NCBI RefSeq assembly: GCF_013349955.1 | Contig: NZ_JABVXC010000003.1 | Span: 248,001 to 312,000 of the forward strand | Source: Onishia taeanensis | Lineage (GTDB): Bacteria; Pseudomonadota; Gammaproteobacteria; Pseudomonadales; Halomonadaceae | Direction of reading: 5' to 3' | DNA: 64,000 nt | Shown: positions 43,965-53,099 of the stretch, in pieces | Numbering within the stretch: the first letter of the stretch is position 1 | How the letters are laid out: every line of letters starts with the position of its first letter | Made by a program: the position numbers and the translations under genes | Notes under the pieces: generated by a model | The model's database searches: none | Seen by the model: the letters and a program-made list of their open reading frames with translations, nothing else | What the model was told of the DNA's origin: nothing

Positions 43965-44456
43965 TCAGCCCCGTGGATGCTCCCGGAGTGGATGCTCCCG
44001 GGGCGGATGCACCCCAGGCACATGACCACTCTCCTCCCCTGAAACCAGGCCGACCTCGTCTCCCGGGGGCCGGGACAACTCCTTGAGAATGCCGCACTCA
44101 CTGGCGGGGCGCTGGCCCTGACAGCGTGCCCGCAGTGCCACGAGCGACTGCTCGAGGGCCTGCAGCTTGGCAATGCGATCCGCCACGTGGGTCAGGTGGG
44201 CATCGATCAGGGCGTCGGCCTCGTGGCAAGGCTGTTCCGGGTGGTCATGGCAATCCAGCAGGGCACGAATCTCGTCCAGGGTCATATCCAGCACCCGGCA
44301 ATGCCGGATGAAGGCCAGCCGCTCGGCGTGGGTCTCGCCGTAGAGCCGGTAGTTGCCCGCCGTACGGGCGGGCTCGGGCAAGAGCCCTTCACGTTCGTAA
44401 TAGCGGATGGTGACGACGCGACAGCCGCTACGCTTTGCCAGTTCACCGATCTTCAT
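43965..44456 (-). CDS. cadR: MerR-family Cd(II)/Pb(II)/Zn(II) regulator (CadR/ZntR-like)
   Basis: A 163-aa protein from the ATG at 44456; a GTG two codons upstream is closer to GGAG. Residues 1-70 are the MerR DNA-binding domain (MKIGELAKRSGCRVVTIRYYE cut at the tip of the wing), followed by the dimerisation helix. Cys77, Cys112 and Cys121 match the metal ligands of CadR/ZntR. The C-terminal tail carries repeated HP units (HPPREHPLREHPRG), encoded by a short DNA repeat around 43975-44010, absent from many homologues. It represses and activates the adjacent cadA from the 19-bp-spaced promoter. Confidence 0.88.
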   Translation of the reverse strand: MKIGELAKRSGCRVVTIRYYEREGLLPEPARTAGNYRLYGETHAERLAFIRHCRVLDMTLDEIRALLDCHDHPEQPCHEADALIDAHLTHVADRIAKLQALEQSLVALRARCQGQRPASECGILKELSRPPGDEVGLVSGEESGHVPGVHPPREHPLREHPRG

Positions 44457-44526
44457 GGTCACGTTCTCCTGGGCGGGAATGAAGGGCTGAAATCAAGGGC
44501 CGGGATGAGGGACTTTCCTGCAAGAC

Positions 44527-44557
44527 TTGACCCTATACTGCCTATAGGGTCTGTCAT
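44527..44557 (+). promoter_or_regulatory. MerR-type promoter/operator of cadA
   Basis: Minus-35 TTGACC (44527-44532), perfect operator ACCCTATA-N5-TATAGGGT (44530-44550) and -10 TGTCAT (44552-44557), with the 19-bp spacer expected of MerR-activated promoters. The half-sites match known CadR targets. Confidence 0.88.
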
Positions 44558-44586
44558 GGGGCAAGATTCGACCCAAGGAGTTCACG

Positions 44587-46989
44587 ATGCCCAGTGATCA
44601 CGTACATGAGCACGCCCATCAACCTGCTCACGCCCCTTCCCACGACCGTTCCCAAGAACTTGATCACGATCACAGGCATGACACTAGCCATGACCATAGG
44701 AACGACCATGACCCTGGCGGCTGCTGCGGCGCTTCGCCAGGGGGGCAAGGCAGCAGACAGCCCCAGAGTGCACCGCCAGGCAGCACGACCCTGCGTCTGC
44801 GCATCGAGGAAATGGACTGCCCCACCGAGGAAGCCCTGCTGCGCAAGGCGCTGGCTGAGGCGCCTGGCGTCGTCGCCCTGGACTTCGACCTGATGGCTCG
44901 GGTGCTGAGCATCCACCACGTGGAGAGCGACCCTGATGTCCTGGCAGCACGGGTTCGTGAGTTGGGCATGACGCCTCAACCGCTCGAGGCCGACGGTTCC
45001 GCAAAAGGCTCGCCAGCAGCGCCAGAATCGTTCACCTCCCGCTGGGGTAAGCTGTTGATCGCCGCCGCGCTGGCGCTGGGGGCTGAACTTGTGGGCTGGA
45101 CCGGCTCAGCCGCCGCGACCTGGCTCATGCCGCTGCTGGCGCTAGCCGCCATTGGCCTGGTCGGCCTGCCCACCTGGCGCAAGGGCTGGGTAGCGCTTCG
45201 CCACCGCAGCCTCAACATCAATGCCCTGATGAGCGTAGCGGTGACCGGTGCGATCATGATTGGCCACTGGTCCGAAGCCGCCATGGTTATGGTCCTGTTC
45301 ACCCTGGCCGAACGCATCGAGGCCAGCTCCCTGGACCGCGCTCGCCGCGCCATCCGCGACCTGCTGGATACCGCCCCCGACAAGGCACGGCGTCAGGCCC
45401 CAAACGGCGAATGGGAGACGGTGGCTGCCGAGGCCGTCGCGGTGGGTCAGGTGATTCGCGTCCTGCCCGGCGAGCGCCTGCCCCTGGACGGCGAGATCGT
45501 CCGAGGCCAGCCGACGCTGGATGAGTCACCGATCACCGGCGAGAGCCTGCCTCGCGACAAGGGCCTCGGCGAAACGGTCTTCGCTGGGACCATTAACCGC
45601 CAAGGCGACTTTGACTACCGCACCACCCGGCCCTGCAATGACACCACCCTGGCCCGCATCATCCATGCAGTGGAAGAAGCGCAGGCCAGCCGTGCGCCTA
45701 CCCAGCGCTTCATTGACCGGTTCGCCGCCTATTACACACCGGCCGTACTGGCCATCGCCGCGCTCACCGCCCTGGCCTGGCCCCTGCTGGGGCTCCTCAC
45801 TTCCATGCAGGTCGCCTGGATCGATGGTATCTACCGGGCACTGGTGCTGCTGGTGATCGCCTGCCCCTGTGCACTGGTGATTTCCACGCCGGTGACCATC
45901 GTCAGTGGGCTTTCCGCCGCCGCCCGTTCGGGCATTCTGATCAAGGGCGGACGCTTTCTCGAGCAGGGTCGAGCGCTTCGCTGGTTGGCGTTGGACAAGA
46001 CCGGCACGCTGACCCAGGGGCAGCCTCGCCTGACTCACTGGACCGCACTGGATGATGGCTTAGGTGACGACCTGGGTGACCCGTCGACTACCAAGCAAGA
46101 CGACGCCAACCGGGCATGGCTAGCCTGTCAGGCAGCCAGCCTCGCCGCGCGCTCGACGCACCCGGTATCCAGGGCCATCCATGGCGAGCTTGCAGATGTC
46201 GCCGGGGCGCAGGATGTCGATGCCTTTCGGGAACGTCCGGGGATGGGGGTGGAAGGTGAACTAGAAGGTGCCTCACTGTGGCTTGGCAACCGCCGGCTAC
46301 TGGCGGCACGCGGCCTGACGAACGACGCCCTCGAAGCACGTCTTGAGACGCTGGAGCGTCAGGGCTCAAGCGTGGTAATGCTCGGCGACACGACCCGCGT
46401 GCTGGCGCTGTTCGCCGTTCAGGACCCCTTGAAACCCACCAGCCTCGCCGCCATCAGCAGCCTGCATGAACTCGGTGTGCGCACTTTGATGCTGTCCGGT
46501 GACAATCGCCACACCGTTGCTGCCATCGCCGCCGAAGCCGGTATCGACGAAGCCAGAGGCGCACTGTTGCCTGAAGACAAGCTGGCCGCCATCGAAGCCC
46601 ACGCGAAAGATGGCGTGACCGGCATGGTCGGTGACGGCATCAACGATGCCCCGGCGCTCGCCAGGGCGGACATCGGCTTCGCCATGGGTGCCGCCGGCAG
46701 CGATGTGGCGATCGAGACCGCCGATGTGGCGCTGATGGACGATGACCTGGGCAAGCTGCCCACCTTTCTGAAGCTGTCACGGTCCACCCGTGCCGTGCTG
46801 ATCCAGAACATCACCATTGCCCTCGGCCTCAAGGCCATCTTCATGGCGCTGGCCTTCACCGGCCAGGCGACCCTGTGGATGGCGGTGTTCGCCGACATGG
46901 GGGCCAGCCTGCTGGTGGTGGCCAACGGTCTGCGGCTGCTTCGTGCCGGGCATCGCCCAAGCCTGATGGCCGCCCAGGACGGGCAATAG
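44587..46989 (+). CDS. cadA: Cd/Zn/Pb-exporting P1B-type ATPase with His-rich N-terminus
   Basis: An 800-aa pump with AAGGAG upstream. The first 41 residues contain 12 His and mostly Asp between them, then GGCCG (C46, C47). The heavy-metal domain motif is MDCPTEE (C78), the single-Cys variant found in CadA/ZntA of many proteobacteria. Later motifs are intact: TGES, IACPCALVIS, DKTGT, HP (STHPVSRA) and GDGINDAPA. It exports Cd2+, Zn2+ or Pb2+ and is divergent from its regulator. The His-rich tail may buffer Zn or Cd ahead of export. Confidence 0.93.
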   Translation: MPSDHVHEHAHQPAHAPSHDRSQELDHDHRHDTSHDHRNDHDPGGCCGASPGGQGSRQPQSAPPGSTTLRLRIEEMDCPTEEALLRKALAEAPGVVALDFDLMARVLSIHHVESDPDVLAARVRELGMTPQPLEADGSAKGSPAAPESFTSRWGKLLIAAALALGAELVGWTGSAAATWLMPLLALAAIGLVGLPTWRKGWVALRHRSLNINALMSVAVTGAIMIGHWSEAAMVMVLFTLAERIEASSLDRARRAIRDLLDTAPDKARRQAPNGEWETVAAEAVAVGQVIRVLPGERLPLDGEIVRGQPTLDESPITGESLPRDKGLGETVFAGTINRQGDFDYRTTRPCNDTTLARIIHAVEEAQASRAPTQRFIDRFAAYYTPAVLAIAALTALAWPLLGLLTSMQVAWIDGIYRALVLLVIACPCALVISTPVTIVSGLSAAARSGILIKGGRFLEQGRALRWLALDKTGTLTQGQPRLTHWTALDDGLGDDLGDPSTTKQDDANRAWLACQAASLAARSTHPVSRAIHGELADVAGAQDVDAFRERPGMGVEGELEGASLWLGNRRLLAARGLTNDALEARLETLERQGSSVVMLGDTTRVLALFAVQDPLKPTSLAAISSLHELGVRTLMLSGDNRHTVAAIAAEAGIDEARGALLPEDKLAAIEAHAKDGVTGMVGDGINDAPALARADIGFAMGAAGSDVAIETADVALMDDDLGKLPTFLKLSRSTRAVLIQNITIALGLKAIFMALAFTGQATLWMAVFADMGASLLVVANGLRLLRAGHRPSLMAAQDGQ

Positions 46990-47083
46990 CCGAGCACCCA
47001 GCGCGGCACCAGACGCAACGGCCATGAGAGAAACCATTCGAGAACAGCGGCCGAGACCACTATGGCAGACCGCTAGAGGCAGC

Positions 47084-47099
47084 GTCGCCCTCGGGCGAC
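47084..47099. other. Small perfect hairpin after cadA
   Basis: GTCGCCC (47084-47090) and GGGCGAC (47093-47099) with a 2-nt loop, in the 228-bp gap between cadA and the YbaY-like gene. No T-tract; function unclear. Confidence 0.3.
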
Positions 47100-47217
47100 A
47101 GATGATTTCACCCTTCCTGCGCATTGCCTTGTTAGGATCATGCTCGTGCGCTCGCCGCTATCGCGGCCAACGCTTCCACAAGGACACCAAGGCACACCGT
47201 GCCGAAGGAGAACCGCC

Positions 47218-47901
47218 ATGAAACTGAAACGTCACCTTGTCATTGCAGCGAGTCTCACCGGCACCCTGATCCTGGCCGGCTGCGACAACGGAGACGACAC
47301 CGAGCAGGCCGCCCAAAACGAGACGCCCCAAGCCGAGCAATCCCAGGAGATCGAGCAGTCCCAGGAGAGCGAGCAGCAGGCCAGCCGGACCCTGCAAGGC
47401 AAACTGGAATTTTCCGCCACCGAGACGCCGCTGCCGGAAGACGCAGAGGTAACGGTCAGCCTTCAAGACGTCGCCAAGGCGGATGCTGCCCCAATCAGCG
47501 AGACCGCGGTAACTCCCAAGGCCGGTGAGCCCGTCGAGTTTGCCCTCGACTACGACGCCTCGGCGGTGAACGCCGACCACACCTACAATCTCCAGGCGAA
47601 CCTGCATGATGGTGACGGCACCCTGCGTTGGACCACCAAGGAGCGCCACGTCGTCGAGATCGGCTCCGATGCCGCGACTACGCCCATCACCCTGGTGCTG
47701 GAACCGGTATCCAGCGGCACTTCCAGCGACGAGAGCCTGCAGGAAGCCCAGCAAGAAATGCTCGAACCCAAGGAGAACGCCGCGGCCGAGACGACCCCGA
47801 GCGACGCCTCGAACGCAAGCCTAGAGGAGATCGACGAGACAGCCACCGAGATGCAGGAGCCCACCACCTCGAAAGCGTCTGGCAGCAACGCCACCCAGTA
47901 A
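47218..47901 (+). CDS. YbaY-like lipoprotein
   Basis: A 227-aa protein from the ATG at 47218 with AAGGAG at 47205-47210. The lipobox LAGC places Cys22 at the mature end. Residues about 72-150 form the YbaY/lipoprotein chaperone beta-sandwich (AEVTVSLQDVAKADA, then PVEFALDYDASAVNADHTY). Flanking segments are Gln/Glu-rich and, at the C-terminus, acidic Ser/Thr-rich, so probably disordered. It is anchored in a membrane facing the periplasm. The role of this family is poorly known. Confidence 0.85.
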   Translation: MKLKRHLVIAASLTGTLILAGCDNGDDTEQAAQNETPQAEQSQEIEQSQESEQQASRTLQGKLEFSATETPLPEDAEVTVSLQDVAKADAAPISETAVTPKAGEPVEFALDYDASAVNADHTYNLQANLHDGDGTLRWTTKERHVVEIGSDAATTPITLVLEPVSSGTSSDESLQEAQQEMLEPKENAAAETTPSDASNASLEEIDETATEMQEPTTSKASGSNATQ

Positions 47902-47961
47902 GCCATCAACGACCTGGCCGCGCCTGAATCAGCCGGCCAAGCGGCAGGCACAATGCCTTAT

Positions 47962-47986
47962 CGCCAGCGACCTCAGGTCGCTGGCG
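47962..47986. other. Long hairpin after the YbaY-like gene
   Basis: CGCCAGCGACC (47962-47972) pairs perfectly with GGTCGCTGGCG (47976-47986). There is no T-tract, so it is more likely a 3-prime-end stabiliser than a full terminator. Confidence 0.55.
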
Positions 47987-48107
47987 GGTGCGCTGATCTG
48001 ATAGTCGCCTCGACGCTACAGTTGGGCGCCGCCAGCATACAGGCGTAATATGGATCGAGTACAAGGGCCGCCAGTACATGCTCCACTACGCACAAGGAAG
48101 AGCCGCC

Positions 48108-48506
48108 ATGCCTCATCTGATGTTCGTCTACGGAACACTGAAGCGCGGGTTCAGGAATCATGCCGACCATCTCGCCGATGCCGAGTTCGTCGATATTGGC
48201 ACGACCTGCGATGCCTACCCGCTGGTGCTGCATGGTGAGGACTTTCGACCGGTGCTGGTCGAAGCCAGAGGCCAGGGCTATCTGGTGGCGGGGGAGCTCT
48301 ACCGGGTCGACAATCAAACCCTCGATGCACTCGATCGCCTCGAGCGCATCAATGATCACGACGGCTATCGACGTCGCCGCCTGGCCATCACCGACAATCA
48401 GGGCCAGCGGCACAGCGCCTGGGTCTACATGAAACCCAGTGCCTGGGTAGACGATGTGCGTAGCGAGCTGATGGCGGCCTTCGATGATGAGCGTCATCGT
48501 GCCTGA
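48108..48506 (+). CDS. Gamma-glutamylcyclotransferase-like (AIG2/GGCT fold) protein
   Basis: A 132-aa protein from the ATG at 48108 with AAGGAAG upstream. It starts MPHLMFVYGTLKRGF, the diagnostic YGTLK nucleotide/substrate-binding loop, followed by VEARGQGYLVAGELYRVD and LDALDRLERIND (catalytic Glu region). The fold forms 5-oxoproline from gamma-glutamylamines; ChaC-like or GGACT-like activity cannot be separated. It is next to a TraX-like gene. Confidence 0.85.
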   Translation: MPHLMFVYGTLKRGFRNHADHLADAEFVDIGTTCDAYPLVLHGEDFRPVLVEARGQGYLVAGELYRVDNQTLDALDRLERINDHDGYRRRRLAITDNQGQRHSAWVYMKPSAWVDDVRSELMAAFDDERHRA

Positions 48507-48582
48507 GGATATCGGTCGGGCCGCGGACGGTCGGGCCGCGGGCGGCCAGCGCAGCGCCAGAAGACCGCCTTCCAAGCGGGCG

Positions 48583-49422
48583 ATGATGTCGCACTGGACC
48601 GGCTGGGGCCAGTGGCTGGCGCTGATCACCATGACAGTGGATCACATCACCCGCTACCTGCTGCCCAACAGCTGGGACGCCGGTTGGGCGAGCTCATCGA
48701 TCGGCCGCATTGCCTTCCCGTTGTTTTCCGCCATGGTGGCCTGGCACGGCCTGTTCAATACCCGAAGCCCACTGCGCTATGCGAAGCGCATCCTGATCAT
48801 CGGCCTGGTCGCCCAACTGCCCTACATGACCATGCCGCGTGACGGCTTTCAGCTGAACATCTGCTTCACCCTGGCGGCGGGGCTTGCGGCCGGTATCTTG
48901 CTTCGTGACTTGGTATTTCGGAATCAGGTATTTCGGAATCAGGTATTTCGGGATCTGTCTATTAACGATAGAGCGTTTCAGCCCTTTAGCAGCCACCACA
49001 GACCACTCGATCAGTCTCGTATAGCCTCGACGCCCAAGGGCCTTGCGATCGCAAGCCTGGTAATGCTGGGCGTGGCCTGGTGGGTGCTGGGGGACTGGGT
49101 AGAATACGGCCACCAGGGTCTGGTGATGATTCCGCTATACATGCTGGCCTTCGCCGGTGTCGCCGGCTCCGACGCAGACCGTTTCACAGGCCTGGCAGCG
49201 GCGGCATCCGCACTGCCGGTATTGCTCAACGCCGGCCTGATGAACAGCTCCGAGATGGCCAAAGGATTCACCGTGGCGACCACTCTGACGCTGGTGCTGC
49301 TGGCCGCCGGTGCCTGGCGCTGGGTGCCGCGAGTCATCTACGCGATGCCACGACGGCTTTGGCTTGCCTGGTATCCGGGGCACTTCGCGGTGATCGCGCT
49401 GCTACTGCACTGGCCAAGCTAG
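48583..49422 (+). CDS. TraX-family membrane protein
   Basis: A 279-aa protein; the ATG at 48583 begins the conserved part, though the frame is open to an ATG at 48484 inside the preceding gene. Several hydrophobic helices include WLALITMTVDHITRYLLP and IGRIAFPLFSAMVAW, the TraX signature (in plasmids, TraX acetylates F pilin). The chromosomal role is unknown. Between helices it carries an unusual VFRNQ-VFRNQ-VFRDL block from a 15-bp tandem repeat. Confidence 0.8.
   Translation: MMSHWTGWGQWLALITMTVDHITRYLLPNSWDAGWASSSIGRIAFPLFSAMVAWHGLFNTRSPLRYAKRILIIGLVAQLPYMTMPRDGFQLNICFTLAAGLAAGILLRDLVFRNQVFRNQVFRDLSINDRAFQPFSSHHRPLDQSRIASTPKGLAIASLVMLGVAWWVLGDWVEYGHQGLVMIPLYMLAFAGVAGSDADRFTGLAAAASALPVLLNAGLMNSSEMAKGFTVATTLTLVLLAAGAWRWVPRVIYAMPRRLWLAWYPGHFAVIALLLHWPS
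48912..48956 (+). repeat. Three tandem copies of a 15-bp unit inside traX
   Basis: GGTATTTCGGAATCA at 48912-48926 and 48927-48941, then a copy with two changes at 48942-48956. In frame, so each unit adds VFRNQ (or VFRDL) to a loop between helices. Confidence 0.9.
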
Positions 49423-49568
49423 GGAACAAGGTACAGCCAGGCGAGCAGCAACAGGGGCTCGCTAGAAAAGGCGCAAGGTCGGAATTGCATCAGGCCGACC
49501 GCAAGGCCGACCATTGATTCAGGTATGATACTTCATCAGGCTCGGGCTATGTCAGGCCATGTCGATGA

Positions 49569-50126
49569 TCAAGCGCTACCAAAGTAGCGTTCGCGATCCT
49601 CGGGCGTGATATCGCTAATATGCAGCGGGTACTGCTCACTGCCCCGATCATTGAAGAAGTGATGCAGGGTACGCTCGATCGTCGGGAAGGCCAGCTCGTC
49701 CCAGGGCACTTCGTGCTCTTCGAACAACGCCACTTCCAGGCTCTCGGGGCCGGCGCCGAAGCCACCGGCGAGGTCGGCGCGGAAGATCATGAACACCTGG
49801 TCGATATGCGGCAGATTGATCATGGTGTAGAGATCGTGAATCTCGACCTCGGCGCAGGCCTCCTCGCGAGTCTCACGGGCCGCTGCCTCGACGGTGGTCT
49901 CGGCGTTTTCCATGAAGCCCGCCGGCAGCGTCCAGTAACCCTTGCGGGGTGCAATGGCGCGCCGGCACAGCAACACCTTGCTGCCGCTCACCGGCAGCGT
50001 GCCAGCGACGATGCGCGGATTCTGGTAGTGGATGGTACCGCAGGCATCGCACAGGAAGCGCGGGCGGTCATCGCCCTCGGGAATGGCAAAACGGACATTT
50101 TGCCCGCACTGGCTGCAGAAATTCAT
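49569..50126 (-). CDS. NUDIX hydrolase with N-terminal zinc ribbon
   Basis: A 185-aa protein from the ATG at 50126; a GTG at 50138 is possible. The zinc ribbon has C4-x2-C7 and C26-x2-C29. The Nudix box is G70-x5-E76-x7-R84E85-x2-E88E89, with Cys in place of the usual Gly before the last residue. NudC-like proteins hydrolyse NADH or deNADylate RNA, but other substrates are possible. Its start is 84 bp from the divergent second NUDIX gene. Confidence 0.88.
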   Translation of the reverse strand: MNFCSQCGQNVRFAIPEGDDRPRFLCDACGTIHYQNPRIVAGTLPVSGSKVLLCRRAIAPRKGYWTLPAGFMENAETTVEAAARETREEACAEVEIHDLYTMINLPHIDQVFMIFRADLAGGFGAGPESLEVALFEEHEVPWDELAFPTIERTLHHFFNDRGSEQYPLHISDITPEDRERYFGSA

Positions 50127-50210
50127 GACGGTCCTCACGCGGCCTGTGGGATGCCCACTTGACGCTCTGACGGGGGCTGGTTACAAGGAAATAAACCCTG
50201 TGGAAAGTCC

Positions 50211-50888
50211 ATGTTAGAGAATCTTCGCGATCGCCTGCAAGCACATGTGCCGCAACGGCTGGCCCTCAAGATGCCCCGTGCCGCTGTGCTGCTGCCGATC
50301 GTGGATCGCCCCGAACCGACGCTGCTGTTCACCCGCCGCGCCGATCATCTCAAACAGCACGGCGGCCAGGTGGCCTTCCCCGGGGGCAAGTGGGAGCATG
50401 GAGACGACGACCTGCTGGATACCGCTCTACGCGAGGCAGAAGAAGAAATCGCCCTGCCCCCTGATCGAGTACAGCTGCTCGGTCGCCTCAGCGATGTCAT
50501 CTCGCTGCACGGCATTCGCGTCACCCCCTATGTGGGACTGATTCCCGCCGACCTGCCGCTAGTTCCGGAGCTCAGCGAACTAGACGCCATCTTCGAGGTA
50601 CCGCTGACACACTTCCTCGAGGACAAGCGAACCCATACCGATGTGATCCGGGTCGACGGACGCGACTACTATGTGCCGAGCTACAGGGTGTCGAACAGGA
50701 CGCCCGGCGCACCAGGTACCCATGAGCAGGCGACCAGGCCCCGGGACGATGACCACGTGATCTGGGGGCTCTCGGCGATGATGCTGGTGGAGCTGCTGGC
50801 GGAAGGCTTCGCGATGCCAATCAGCCTGTTCGAGCGCCCGCCGGGAGAGCTATGCTACCGGCCCGAACGTCGGATGAGTGCGCCATGA
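50211..50888 (+). CDS. NUDIX CoA pyrophosphatase (NudL-like)
   Basis: A 225-aa protein. HGGQVAFPGG (50-59) is the UPF0035 signature of NudL-type enzymes, combined with the Nudix box ending REAEEE (74-79). NudL hydrolyses CoA and acyl-CoA to phosphopantetheine derivatives and 3,5-ADP. The C-terminal extension of about 70 residues is longer than the core. Its stop overlaps the next gene (ATGA). Confidence 0.87.
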   Translation: MLENLRDRLQAHVPQRLALKMPRAAVLLPIVDRPEPTLLFTRRADHLKQHGGQVAFPGGKWEHGDDDLLDTALREAEEEIALPPDRVQLLGRLSDVISLHGIRVTPYVGLIPADLPLVPELSELDAIFEVPLTHFLEDKRTHTDVIRVDGRDYYVPSYRVSNRTPGAPGTHEQATRPRDDDHVIWGLSAMMLVELLAEGFAMPISLFERPPGELCYRPERRMSAP

Positions 50889-51541
50889 TTTCCGATTCTC
50901 CGCTGCTCGACCCGGCCGGACTGACGAGCCTGGTCGATGGCTTGGTCGAACACGGCTGGTGCGTGGCAGAAGGCTTCATCGACCCTGCCCTGTGCCTTGC
51001 GTTGCAACGCGAACTCACTGACCTGGCAGCGCGTCACGCGCTGCGCGCCGCCGGCATCGGCCGCGGTGAGGCTCACGAACTGCGCCGCGACATCCGCGGT
51101 GATGCCATCCACTGGCTGAATCGGGAGAGTCTGCCGCAACGCCAGTACCTGTCCGCCATGGACAGCCTGCAGCACGCCCTGAATATAGAGCTTTACCTGG
51201 GGCTGTTCGAGTTCGAGGCGCATTTCGCCCACTATCCGCCGGGCAGTTTCTATCAAAAGCACGTCGACAGCTTCCGCGGCCGCGCCAACCGAGTGGTCTC
51301 GACAGTGCTCTACCTGAACCCCGACTGGCCCGACGACGGCGGTGGCGAAATGGCGATATTCGATCCCTCGGAACCAGGGCGCGAGCTTACGCGCATCCGC
51401 CCCGAGGCCGGCACCTTCGTCTGCTTTCTCTCGGAAACGATCCCCCACGAGGTACTGCCGACCCGACTGCCGCGGGCCAGCATCGCCGGCTGGTTCCGCC
51501 GCAACGCCTCTCTCAACGGCCTGGTTGACCCGGCGCGATGA
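50885..51541 (+). CDS. 2OG-Fe(II) oxygenase (prolyl hydroxylase-like)
   Basis: A 218-aa protein overlapping the NUDIX stop by ATGA. The iron site is H126-x-D128 (YQKHVDSF) and H188 (ETIPHEV), with Arg198 ten residues later for 2-oxoglutarate, as in prolyl-4-hydroxylase alpha-like enzymes. Bacterial relatives hydroxylate EF-Tu, but the substrate here is inferred only. Coupling to a NUDIX gene is noteworthy. Confidence 0.86.
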   Translation: MISDSPLLDPAGLTSLVDGLVEHGWCVAEGFIDPALCLALQRELTDLAARHALRAAGIGRGEAHELRRDIRGDAIHWLNRESLPQRQYLSAMDSLQHALNIELYLGLFEFEAHFAHYPPGSFYQKHVDSFRGRANRVVSTVLYLNPDWPDDGGGEMAIFDPSEPGRELTRIRPEAGTFVCFLSETIPHEVLPTRLPRASIAGWFRRNASLNGLVDPAR

Positions 51542-51568
51542 TCACGCTCCGAGCAATCGGAAGCGGCC

Positions 51569-51871
51569 TCACAAGGCATAGTCGATGACGCGCCGGTCGT
51601 AGCGGATCGCGGCCATGAACGGCATCAACGCCTTGTGTTCGGGATGCTGCTGATAGGCTTCCAGGGCTTCGAGAGAGGCGAACGTCGCCACAAGCGATAG
51701 ATCTGCGGAGCTATCCGTGTGCAGCAGGTCGATGCCCACCTCCAGGCTCAACAGCCCCTCGATGCGTCCGTTCAACGCCTCCAGCTGACGCTTCGCCTGC
51801 GCGGCATTCTCGGCCTTGGTGCGATCCTCGGCCTGCTCATGCAGGGTCCAGAGCACGATGTGCTTGATCAT
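51569..51871 (-). CDS. Dabb-family (stress-responsive A/B barrel) protein
   Basis: A 100-aa single-domain protein from the ATG at 51871, overlapping the upstream lysR stop (ATGA). It begins MIKHIVLWTL and follows the dimeric alpha/beta-barrel pattern (ENAAQAKRQLEALNGRIEGL). Dabb domains occur in stress proteins and some small-molecule enzymes. It is probably co-translated with the upstream LysR regulator. Confidence 0.85.
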   Translation of the reverse strand: MIKHIVLWTLHEQAEDRTKAENAAQAKRQLEALNGRIEGLLSLEVGIDLLHTDSSADLSLVATFASLEALEAYQQHPEHKALMPFMAAIRYDRRVIDYAL

Positions 51872-52878
51872 GGGGTGTCCTTGTCGGTTGAGTGTGTAGA
51901 AATCGAATGAGTCGGAAAATCGGTACGCGCCTGCCACGCCGCCAGGCGCTCGCTGAGCATTCGGTGCCGCGCTGTCAGGCCATGAAACAGCCGCTCACGC
52001 AGCCAGGCATGCCCGGCATCGGCGTGATGGCGCTCATGCCAGACCAGCCAGTAGGAAAACGCCGCAACCTCGACCGGCAGAACGCGCACGGCAAGAGGCC
52101 AGTGATCGATCACGCTGGCCGCCAGGCAGCCCGGCACGCACAGCAGAAGATCGCTGTGCTGGGTGGTCGAGAAGCTCGCCAGGAAGTGCGGCTGGCGCAG
52201 ACTGACCCGACGGGCCAGTCCCTCGCGCTCCAGCGCCAGATCCACCGCGCCTCGATCGTCGCCGCCCATGCTGACCAGTTGGTGATCGGCAGCCAGAAAA
52301 TCGTCCAGGTCTAGCGCTTCCTTGGCGGCCAGCGGGTGATCCTCGCGCATGACGCAGACGAAGCGATCGGCGCCGATCTCGCGGCCATGCACGCTCGCCG
52401 GCACTCGCTCGCCGGGCACGCTGATCGCAAGCTCGGGGCCCCCCTCGTCCAACTGGTGCTCGATGCTGCCACGATAGCTCTCGACTTCGAGACGCAGATG
52501 CGGCGCCTGCTCCTTCAGCGCCCGCCATTGGGGCGCCAGAAAGGCATGCATGCCGTAGTCGGTGCTGGCCAGGCTGAACCGGCGGGTGGTGCTGGCCGGA
52601 TCGAAGGTCGGCGGTGCCAGCAGCGCCCCCAGCTCCTGCAGCAGCCTTGCCAGCGGTGGGCCCAGCGCCTCGGCTCGGGCCGTGGGGCGCAGGCCGCGGT
52701 GGGTGCGTACGAACAAGGGGTCATCAAAGGCCTGGCGCAGCTTGGCCAGAGTCCGCGATACCGCCGGCTGGCTCAGGTTGAGCCGCTCGGCGGCCCGCGA
52801 CACACTGCGCGAATCCAGCAGCGCATGCAGGGTGACCAGCGCATTGAGGTCATGACGGGCAAGATCGGCGAGGTGCAT
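51868..52878 (-). CDS. LysR-family regulator divergent from curA
   Basis: A 336-aa protein: winged helix in residues 1-70 (ALLDSRSVSRAAERLNLSQPA, then DDPLFVRTHRGL) and a LysR effector domain. It is 221 bp from the divergent curA-like gene, which it probably controls, and is followed by a coupled Dabb gene. A partially symmetrical TTAA-spaced element occurs in the shared region (about 52938-52961) but is weak. Confidence 0.84.
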   Translation of the reverse strand: MHLADLARHDLNALVTLHALLDSRSVSRAAERLNLSQPAVSRTLAKLRQAFDDPLFVRTHRGLRPTARAEALGPPLARLLQELGALLAPPTFDPASTTRRFSLASTDYGMHAFLAPQWRALKEQAPHLRLEVESYRGSIEHQLDEGGPELAISVPGERVPASVHGREIGADRFVCVMREDHPLAAKEALDLDDFLAADHQLVSMGGDDRGAVDLALEREGLARRVSLRQPHFLASFSTTQHSDLLLCVPGCLAASVIDHWPLAVRVLPVEVAAFSYWLVWHERHHADAGHAWLRERLFHGLTARHRMLSERLAAWQARTDFPTHSISTHSTDKDTP

Positions 52879-53099
52879 GCAAACTCCGAATGAGGGCTGG
52901 GGACGGCGCTTCGGGCTTCAAGGGCCAACCATATCACTTAAACGCATAGCACGATTAAGCAACATGCATTGGATTGATATGACGATAGTGCACTAGTCTG
53001 GAGCCATTATCTGGGTGAGCCCGGCAAACGTTTGCCCCTCAACGCTCATCACCTCTCAACCATCACCTCTCAACGACCATCTTTTCACGGAGACAGCCG

